Shown: piece after piece, positions 58,640 to 64,000 of the stretch
Layout: each line of letters begins with the position of its first letter
How positions within the stretch are numbered: position 1 is the first letter of the stretch
Source of the DNA: an uncultured Spirochaetaceae bacterium
GTDB lineage: Bacteria > Spirochaetota > Spirochaetia > Treponematales > Treponemataceae
DNA: 64,000 bases
Direction: 5' to 3'
Assembly: GCA_902792795.1 (NCBI GenBank)
Contig: CADBBB010000005.1
Location: forward strand, 1-64,000
The notes under the pieces: model-generated
Told to the model about the DNA's origin: nothing
The model's database searches: none
The model's input: only the letters and a program-made list of their open reading frames with translations
Translations under genes and position numbers: made by a program

Positions 58640-58668
58640 TAGCAAAAAGACTCAAAGCGCGCTACAAT
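58640..58668 (+). promoter_or_regulatory. Leaderless promoter, TAGCAA-17-TACAAT (yhbY)
   Basis: TAGCAA (58640-58645), 17-bp spacer ending AAAGCGCGC, TACAAT (58663-58668), 6 nt before the ATG at 58675. Confidence 0.7.
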
Positions 58669-58674
58669 AAAACC

Positions 58675-58962
58675 ATGACTTCTTCACAAAGAAAAACATT
58701 GTCCTCGGCGGCCAGCAACTTAAGTCCGCTTGTCATTGTCGGACAGAACGGCTTGACAGACGGAATCGTTCAAAAAGTTGCAAAAGTGATTGACGACCAC
58801 GAATTGATAAAAGTAAAGTTCAACGAATTCAAAGAAGAGAAAAAAGATTTGACGGCGGAACTTTGCTCACAGACCGGCGCGGAGCTTGTCCGCATAATCG
58901 GGAACATTGCGATTCTTTACAAGGAATCTTCGGATCCAGAAAAACGCAAGCATTTGATTTAG
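58675..58962 (+). CDS. yhbY: YhbY/CRM-domain RNA-binding protein
   Basis: 95 residues forming one CRS1/YhbY domain: LSPLVIVGQNGLTDGIVQKV near 17-36 (GxxG-type loop) and HELIKVKFNEFKEEKKDLTA, then LVRIIGNIAILYKESS. Such proteins bind pre-50S ribosomal particles. Predicted leaderless. The CheB-type gene begins 3 nt after its stop. Confidence 0.92.
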   Translation: MTSSQRKTLSSAASNLSPLVIVGQNGLTDGIVQKVAKVIDDHELIKVKFNEFKEEKKDLTAELCSQTGAELVRIIGNIAILYKESSDPEKRKHLI

Positions 58963-58965
58963 AGA

Positions 58966-59646
58966 ATGTCCGAGCAAACTAAGGAAACAGGTTTTGGAAC
59001 CCGCTTTTTGGTCCGCCCCAAATTTACTGCGGACGCGGTTCTTCCTATTTCGGAACTTTCCGACCCGCCTCTTGTCCAAACTCAAAAAATCATCGTCATC
59101 GGAGCCAGCACAGGCGGAACGCGCGCGCTCAATCGCTTGCTTCCAAAATTTCCAAAAGACTGTCCGCCAATAGCGGTTGTCCAGCACATGCCGGAAGGCT
59201 TTACAAAAGATTTGGCCGACAGCCTGGACCGCGACAGCCAAATACAAGTCCGCGAAGCGCAGGACGGCGACAAGCTTGAGCGCGGCGTGGCTTTGATCGC
59301 GCCCGGCAACAAGCACATAATTTTGCGGCGGACAAACGACCTTTACTGGATTGAACTGAGCGACGGCGAATTGGTTTGCCGCCAGCGCCCCAGCGCCGAC
59401 GTTCTTTTTAGGTCGGCGGCCCGTTACGCAGGTCCCAACGCAATTGGCGTAATCATGACAGGAATGGGCGACGACGGCGCGCGCGGAATGTTGGAGATGC
59501 ATCAAAGGGGCGCGTGGAACATCGCCCAAAACGAAGAGACTTGCGCGGTCTACGGAATGCCCAAGCAGGCCGTCGCTCTTGGCGGCGTGGACCAAATAGT
59601 CGCGCTTGACCAAATCGCCGCCGCCGTCATGGCAAAAGCAAAGTAA
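58966..59646 (+). CDS. Stand-alone CheB-type methylesterase domain
   Basis: 226 residues containing only the CheB catalytic domain. The triad is Ser48 (GASTGG), His74 (QHMPEGFT) and Asp169/170 (TGMGDDGARG), all present. The N-terminal response-regulator domain of classic CheB is missing and is replaced by about 38 residues without a known fold. It would demethylate or deamidate chemoreceptors without phosphorylation control, or act on other proteins. It follows yhbY by 3 nt, far from any visible chemotaxis genes. Confidence 0.88.
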   Translation: MSEQTKETGFGTRFLVRPKFTADAVLPISELSDPPLVQTQKIIVIGASTGGTRALNRLLPKFPKDCPPIAVVQHMPEGFTKDLADSLDRDSQIQVREAQDGDKLERGVALIAPGNKHIILRRTNDLYWIELSDGELVCRQRPSADVLFRSAARYAGPNAIGVIMTGMGDDGARGMLEMHQRGAWNIAQNEETCAVYGMPKQAVALGGVDQIVALDQIAAAVMAKAK

Positions 59647-59655
59647 TCGTAAGAC

Positions 59656-59837
59656 ATACAAAAACGCGGACAAGATAGCTCCCAGTCGTCGCTGCGATTG
59701 ACGGAACCGCTCGATATCGTCGCTACTCGCAATTTGCCCCTTGTAACTATTTACGTCTGCCGCTTACGCGGCAGGGGCAAATTGAGAGTTTCCGCCAACC
59801 GCCCGCCTCCTTCGCGCCATCTTGTCCACGTTTTTAA
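59656..59837. repeat. Long palindromic element, family B, copy 2
   Basis: Ends are inverted repeats: AAAAACGCGGACAAGATAGC at the left and, as its complement, ATCTTGTCCACGTTTTT at the right. The interior matches 37376-37556 in order and sequence, with the nested CTGCCGC/GCGGCAG and TTTGCCCC/GGGGCAAA hairpins. Left end resembles the start of family A copy 2 (AAAACGCGGAC). No coding frame is convincing. It occupies most of the gap 59647-59967. Confidence 0.85.
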
Positions 59838-59859
59838 TTGATTGGAATGCCTTGATTTG

Positions 59860-59955
59860 GCCATGCGGCTTTATGCAGTACCGCTGAACGCGCGAGCATT
59901 GCGAGCGCGTTTGTAGCGGCTCACGCGGCGTCCAACAATTTTGGGCTTGCGTTAA
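59860..59955 (-). repeat. Hairpins after the glpK stop
   Basis: Minus strand, just after the stop at 59968: an outer GCGGC/GCCGC pair, then CCGCT..ACGCGC/GCGCGT..AGCGG around a short loop. It resembles the post-stop hairpins at other genes but not the family C sequence. Confidence 0.5.
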
Positions 59956-59967
59956 ATTTTCGCGCCG

Positions 59968-61473
59968 CTACTCTTCGCTCCAGCGGCCGGCGCGGACCAC
60001 GGCCTTTTTCCAAGCGGCGATCGCGCGCGCCCTGTCGGCTTCTTCCATCGCGGGAACAAATTCTCTGTCGGCTTCCCAAAACGAAAGTATCTCGTCTTTG
60101 CTTTTCCAAAAGCCGACCGCAAGGCCGGCCAAAAAAGCCGCGCCTGTCACAGTTGTCTCCGTGTTTTGCGGGCGGACGACTTTGGCGTTCAAGTAATCCG
60201 CTTGTATTTGCATCAAAATGTTCGAGGCGGAGGCGCCGCCGTCAACCTTGAGCGCGCTTATCTTAATGCCCGAATCGTCTTCCATGCACTTTAAGCTGTC
60301 CGTAACTTGAAAGGCAATAGCGTCCAGCGCCGCGCGGCAAATGTGCGCCTTGTTGGTTCCGCGGGTAAGGCCGACCAATATTCCGCGCGCGTATGGATCC
60401 CAATACGGCGCGCCCAAGCCCGTAAATGCCGGAACCAGTATCGCTCCGTTTGAGTCGGGAACGGTCGCGGCAAGGCCGTCGCATTCTTTGGAAGCGCTGA
60501 TAATGTTCAACTCGTCGCGAAGCCATTTGACTACCGCGCCGCCCATAAAGATGCTTCCTTCAAGCGCGTATTCAACTTTTCCGCCAAGGCCAATCGCGAT
60601 TGTCGTAAGCAATTTGTTTTTAGAAAGAACGGCTTTGCTTCCCGTGTTCATAAGCAAAAAGCAACCGGTGCCGTAAGTGTTCTTTGCCTCGCCGCTTCTA
60701 AAGCAGCCCTGGCCAAAGAGCGCGGACTGCTGGTCGCCGATCGCGCTCGCGATTGGGATTTCAAAGCCGCAAATATTTTTGTCGGTCGTCGCGTAAACAC
60801 CGCTTGAGTCAACGACGCGCGGCAAAATGTTATGGGGAATGTTCAACAAATGCAAAAGCTCTTTGTCCCATTCAAGCGTGTGAATGTTAAAGAGCATTGT
60901 TCGGCTTGCGTTAGTGTAGTCGGTGACATGCGCTTTGCCGCCGCTCATTTTCCATATAAGCCAAGAATCGATTGTTCCGGCCAAAACTTCGCCGGCCTCG
61001 CAGCGGGCGCGAAGCCCCGGAACGTTTTCCAAAAGCCATTTGATTTTTGTGCCGGTAAAATACGCGTCGGGGATAAGGCCGGTGGCCGCGCGGATTTTTT
61101 CGCCGTAGCCTTGAGTGACTAGGTCGTCGGCGATTTGCGCGGTGCGGCGGCATTGCCAAACGATTGCGGGACAGACAGGCTTTCCAGTCTGCCTGTCCCA
61201 TATTACTAAGGTTTCGCGCTGGTTTGTGATTCCGAGCGCGGCCACCTTTTGGCCTGCGTCCGCTTGAGAGATTCCCGCCTTTTGCAGGGCGGCGCTTATC
61301 GTCGCCATCTGCGTGTCGAAAATCTCTTGCGCGTCGTGCTCAACCCAGCCCGGCTTGGGATAGTATTGCTTGAATTCTTTTTGCTCTACCGCGACCATTT
61401 TGCAGCGCTTGTCAAAAACGACAGCGCGGCAAGAGGTCGTTCCCTCGTCCAGGGCCAGGATGAATTGTTCCAT
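59968..61473 (-). CDS. glpK: Glycerol kinase
   Basis: A 501-residue FGGY-family kinase making glycerol-3-phosphate from glycerol and ATP. Start MEQFILALDEGTTS with the ATP-loop, substrate-contact NQRETLV and IVWQCRR near 83-105, VDSSGVYATTDK, and the C-terminal KVDGGASASNILMQIQAD block. Two codons upstream is a possible in-frame start, but MEQF fits the family. It lies 16 nt downstream of the GH94 gene, so cotranscription is likely, although the two pathways are not obviously linked. No glpF or glpD is nearby. Confidence 0.95.
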   Translation of the reverse strand: MEQFILALDEGTTSCRAVVFDKRCKMVAVEQKEFKQYYPKPGWVEHDAQEIFDTQMATISAALQKAGISQADAGQKVAALGITNQRETLVIWDRQTGKPVCPAIVWQCRRTAQIADDLVTQGYGEKIRAATGLIPDAYFTGTKIKWLLENVPGLRARCEAGEVLAGTIDSWLIWKMSGGKAHVTDYTNASRTMLFNIHTLEWDKELLHLLNIPHNILPRVVDSSGVYATTDKNICGFEIPIASAIGDQQSALFGQGCFRSGEAKNTYGTGCFLLMNTGSKAVLSKNKLLTTIAIGLGGKVEYALEGSIFMGGAVVKWLRDELNIISASKECDGLAATVPDSNGAILVPAFTGLGAPYWDPYARGILVGLTRGTNKAHICRAALDAIAFQVTDSLKCMEDDSGIKISALKVDGGASASNILMQIQADYLNAKVVRPQNTETTVTGAAFLAGLAVGFWKSKDEILSFWEADREFVPAMEEADRARAIAAWKKAVVRAGRWSEE

Positions 61474-61489
61474 CAACAAGAACCTAGGC

Positions 61490-63979
61490 TTAGCCGACCA
61501 CGACTTCGAGGCTGACTTCTTTTTGGCCAGCCTGCGCCTTTACGATTGTGCCGTTAACGTCGGCCTTTCCGTTTGTGACAACGATAGAAACAGCGCCGTC
61601 GTTCTTCTTGTTGATGACGTTGATATTGTATGTCACTCCCTGGAACTTGCGGACAAGCTGGGCGTTCTTTACGTGCTCAGGCAAGCGGGGCTCGACTTCC
61701 AAGCCCTTCCATGTCGGGCGCAAGCCGCAGAGGTACTGCGAAAGCGTCACGAAGTTCCAAGCCGCAGTTCCTGTAAGCCAAGAGTTCTTGGCTTCGCCAA
61801 AGCGGCGGGCGGTCTTTCCGGCGATCATCTGCGCGTAAACGTAAGGCTCGGTGCGGTGAATCTCGGAGATGTCCTCCAAGTAAGCCGGCGCGATTTTCTT
61901 GTAGTGCTCAAAGGCGTCCTGCGGGCGGCCATTGACGACTTCGCCGATGATGACCCAAGGATTGTTGTGGCAGAAGATGCCGCCGTTCTCTTTGTATCCC
62001 GGCGGATAAGAAGAAACTTCTCCCAATTCAACATGGTACTCTCTGTAGGGCGGATCCAAAATTACGATGCCGTACTTAGAGTCAAGGTATTTCTTTACGC
62101 TGTCCAAAGACTTTTCGGGATAGCCCTTGTCCTTTCCGATTTTGGCCATCGTTCCAAAGCCCTGAGACTCGATGAAGATTTTTCCGTCTTCGCATTCCTT
62201 TGATCCGATCTTTCTTCCGGCGTCGTCAAAGGCGCGGACATACCATTCTCCGTCCCAAGCGGCGTTGCAAATCTGCGCTTCCATTTTGGCGGCGGCGTCT
62301 TCGGCGCGCTTGGCTTCCTCTTCCTCGCCCATCAAGCGGCACATCTGAACGTAGTCGGGAGTGACGTAAACGAACATCTCGGCGATCATTACAGATTCGG
62401 CGTTCTTTCCTTCCTTGTTGGTGCAAGTCTGGAACGAGTCGTTGGGGTTTGTAGAGAAGCAGTTGAGGTTAAGGCAGTCGTTCCAGTCGGCGCGTCCGAT
62501 AAGGGGAAGTCCGTGCGGTCCCATATGGTTGGGAATGTAGTTGTAAGAGCGCTTTAGGTGCTCGAACATTGTGGCCTTGTTTGTCTCGCTGTTGTCAAAG
62601 GGAACGTCAACTTTAAGGAAGTCAACGTCGCCTGTTTCGCGAATGTAGTTGCCTACGCCAAGAATAAGCCAAAGCGGGTCGTCGTTAAAGTTGCTTCCGA
62701 TGTCGGCGTTTCCGCGCTTTGTGAGCGGCTGGAACTGGTGGTAAGCCGAGCCGTCCTCAAACTGCGTGGCGGCGACGTCGTAAAGGCGCTCGCGGATGCG
62801 GCTTGCCGGAAGCTGGTGCGCGGCTCCAAGCATATCCTGAGAAGTGTCGCGGAAGCCAAGTCCGCGTCCGATTCCGCTCTCAAAGTAAGAGGCCGAGCGG
62901 GCAAAGTTGTAAGTGACAACGCACTGGTACTGGTTCCAAATCGCCATGCGGTCAAGCTTTTCGTCGCCGCTCTTGAGAGTGAAGTGGCTCAATGTTTCGT
63001 CCCAGAAGGCGCGCAAGTCGTCAAAGGCCTTGGCGACTTTTTCCGGCGTGTCAAACTTTTTCTGAAGCTCGTAAGCCTTTTCCTTGTTGATTACTCCGCT
63101 GGCAGTGTTGGTGCGCAAGAGGCCGGCTTTGAGCGCGGCTTCCTTGTCAGCGTCAGAAAGGAATTTTTTGGCGTCGTCGTTTTCGATGTAGCCCAAAACA
63201 AAAATCGCGGTCTTGGACTCGCCGGCCTTGAGAGTGATTTCCAAGCGGTGGCTTGCGATTGGAGACCAACCGTCGGCCACTGAGTTTCCGCTCTTTCCTT
63301 CCACGACAGTCTTTGCCTGGCCCAAGTTGTTGTAAAGGCCAAGGAAAGTCTCGCGGTCTGTGTCAAAGCCGTCGATCTTTTGGTTGCAAGAATAGAAAGT
63401 AAAGTGGTTGCGTCTCTCGCGGTACTCTGTCTTGTGGTAAATCGCGCTTCCTTCGATTTCAACTTCGCCTGTGCTGAAGTTTCTCTGGAAGTTCTGGCAG
63501 TCGTCACTGGCGTTGTAAAGGCACCATTCGACAAAAGAAACAAGGCTGATTTTCTTTTCTGAAGAAGACTTGTTTGTCAAAGTGATTTGCTCGACTTCGC
63601 AGTTTTCGTGAACGGGAACCATGTACAAAACGTCGGCGGCGATTCCGTTCTTTTCCGAAGCGAACTTTGTGTAGCCGAAGCCGTGGCGGCACTCGTACTT
63701 GTCAAGCGCGGTTTGCGTGGGCTGCCAGCCGGGGTTCCAAATTGTGTCGCCGTCTTTGATGAAGAAGTAGCGGCCGTTGTTGTCAAGCGGAATGTTGTTG
63801 TAGCGGTAGCGGGTCAAGCGGCGCAAGCGCGCGTCTGTGTAAAAGGCGTATCCGCCCGCTGTGTTTGAGATGAGCGAGAAGAATTTTTCGCTTCCCAAGT
63901 AGTTGATCCAAGGATAGGGCGTCTGCGGAGTCGTGATGGCGTACTCGCGCTTTTCGTCGTCAAAGAATCCAAATTTCAT
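61490..63979 (-). CDS. GH94 disaccharide phosphorylase (cellobiose/chitobiose type)
   Basis: 829 residues. The N-terminal beta-sandwich (about 1-300; PYPWINYLGSEKFFSLISNT) leads to the (alpha/alpha)6 catalytic barrel, with the general acid Asp in RADWNDCLNLNCFS near 486 and a phosphate-site-like His/Ser-rich C-terminal half (YPPGYKENGGIFCHNNPW, TGTAAWNF). GH94 enzymes split beta-1,4 disaccharides with phosphate, saving ATP. Substrate (cellobiose or N,N'-diacetylchitobiose) cannot be fixed from the sequence alone. glpK lies 16 nt downstream. Confidence 0.92.
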   Translation of the reverse strand: MKFGFFDDEKREYAITTPQTPYPWINYLGSEKFFSLISNTAGGYAFYTDARLRRLTRYRYNNIPLDNNGRYFFIKDGDTIWNPGWQPTQTALDKYECRHGFGYTKFASEKNGIAADVLYMVPVHENCEVEQITLTNKSSSEKKISLVSFVEWCLYNASDDCQNFQRNFSTGEVEIEGSAIYHKTEYRERRNHFTFYSCNQKIDGFDTDRETFLGLYNNLGQAKTVVEGKSGNSVADGWSPIASHRLEITLKAGESKTAIFVLGYIENDDAKKFLSDADKEAALKAGLLRTNTASGVINKEKAYELQKKFDTPEKVAKAFDDLRAFWDETLSHFTLKSGDEKLDRMAIWNQYQCVVTYNFARSASYFESGIGRGLGFRDTSQDMLGAAHQLPASRIRERLYDVAATQFEDGSAYHQFQPLTKRGNADIGSNFNDDPLWLILGVGNYIRETGDVDFLKVDVPFDNSETNKATMFEHLKRSYNYIPNHMGPHGLPLIGRADWNDCLNLNCFSTNPNDSFQTCTNKEGKNAESVMIAEMFVYVTPDYVQMCRLMGEEEEAKRAEDAAAKMEAQICNAAWDGEWYVRAFDDAGRKIGSKECEDGKIFIESQGFGTMAKIGKDKGYPEKSLDSVKKYLDSKYGIVILDPPYREYHVELGEVSSYPPGYKENGGIFCHNNPWVIIGEVVNGRPQDAFEHYKKIAPAYLEDISEIHRTEPYVYAQMIAGKTARRFGEAKNSWLTGTAAWNFVTLSQYLCGLRPTWKGLEVEPRLPEHVKNAQLVRKFQGVTYNINVINKKNDGAVSIVVTNGKADVNGTIVKAQAGQKEVSLEVVVG

Positions 63980-64000
63980 AAGGTCTCCTGTTTGGTGATT

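Noticed and set aside
1-64000. tRNA, rRNA, tmRNA and CRISPR arrays
   Set aside because: No T-loop-like GGTTCGA context with cloverleaf pairing, no rRNA-like stretch and no regularly spaced direct repeats were seen by eye; a covariance-model scan would be decisive.

Overview
The window looks like a chromosomal segment of a gut- or rumen-type Treponema (Spirochaetota). The evidence is indirect: many lipoproteins with spirochaetal-style lipoboxes, small beta-barrel outer-membrane proteins, GTP-type PEP carboxykinase, a GH94 disaccharide phosphorylase, and abundant HD-GYP/PilZ signalling. No rRNA, tRNA, CRISPR array or intact transposase was seen. Base composition is moderate, except for a clearly AT-richer stretch at about 28.7-35.4 kb.

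Layout. 0-4.7 kb: small accessory genes (a DUF2271 secreted protein and a remnant of a second copy, a DUF4160 pair, a degenerate RsbW-like protein, a CDF metal exporter, a DUF1508 protein). 4.8-8.5 kb: fatty-acid operon fabD-fabG-fabF-fabZ, divergent from pckG (8.6-10.4 kb). 10.6-14.0 kb: HD-GYP, TMEM43-like and M18 aminopeptidase genes. 14.0-14.5 kb: a non-coding region holding a long palindrome, an AT-rich tract and a phased cluster of DnaA-box-like 9-mers. 14.5-26.1 kb: GNAT enzymes, an ArsR-regulated Zn/Cd P-type ATPase, a second HD-GYP, signal peptidase I, a beta-CASP RNase-like protein, a glycan-initiating sugar phosphotransferase, an aminotransferase with an Lrp regulator, and shikimate kinase. 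26.1-28.7 kb: a HigBA toxin-antitoxin pair, broken regulator/ATPase fragments, and SlyD and Nfu maturation factors. 28.9-35.4 kb: an AT-rich all-plus island of exported proteins (ankyrin, beta-flower, two LPP20-like lipoproteins, a CsgG-domain protein, its CsgG-less paralogue and an outer-membrane protein). 35.4-43.7 kb: a KefB-type antiporter, a lytic transglycosylase operon led by an Hsp70-substrate-domain/LysM fusion, an outer-membrane protein, PilZ and RlmM-like genes. 43.8-52.7 kb: an internally deleted Rpn-type nuclease and a four-gene FN3-lipoprotein operon. 52.7-64 kb: a large hybrid histidine kinase, two M14 deacylases, HU, YhbY, an orphan CheB domain, glycerol kinase and the GH94 phosphorylase.

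The most unusual signals are regulatory and architectural. (1) At least 14 genes have a -10 hexamer ending only 6-8 nt before the ATG, ten of them with a recognisable -35 at 17-18 bp. This implies leaderless mRNAs, and a sub-class shares TAGCAA-N17-TAnnnT with GCGC or GCGT just before the -10. (2) Families of long palindromic intergenic elements recur in pairs (14.1/25.3 kb, 37.4/59.7 kb, 23.4/37.6 kb). (3) Two secreted-protein operons and one Hsp70-SBD/LysM/lytic-transglycosylase operon look like envelope systems I cannot name. Gene identities come from reading protein motifs by eye; no database search was run.
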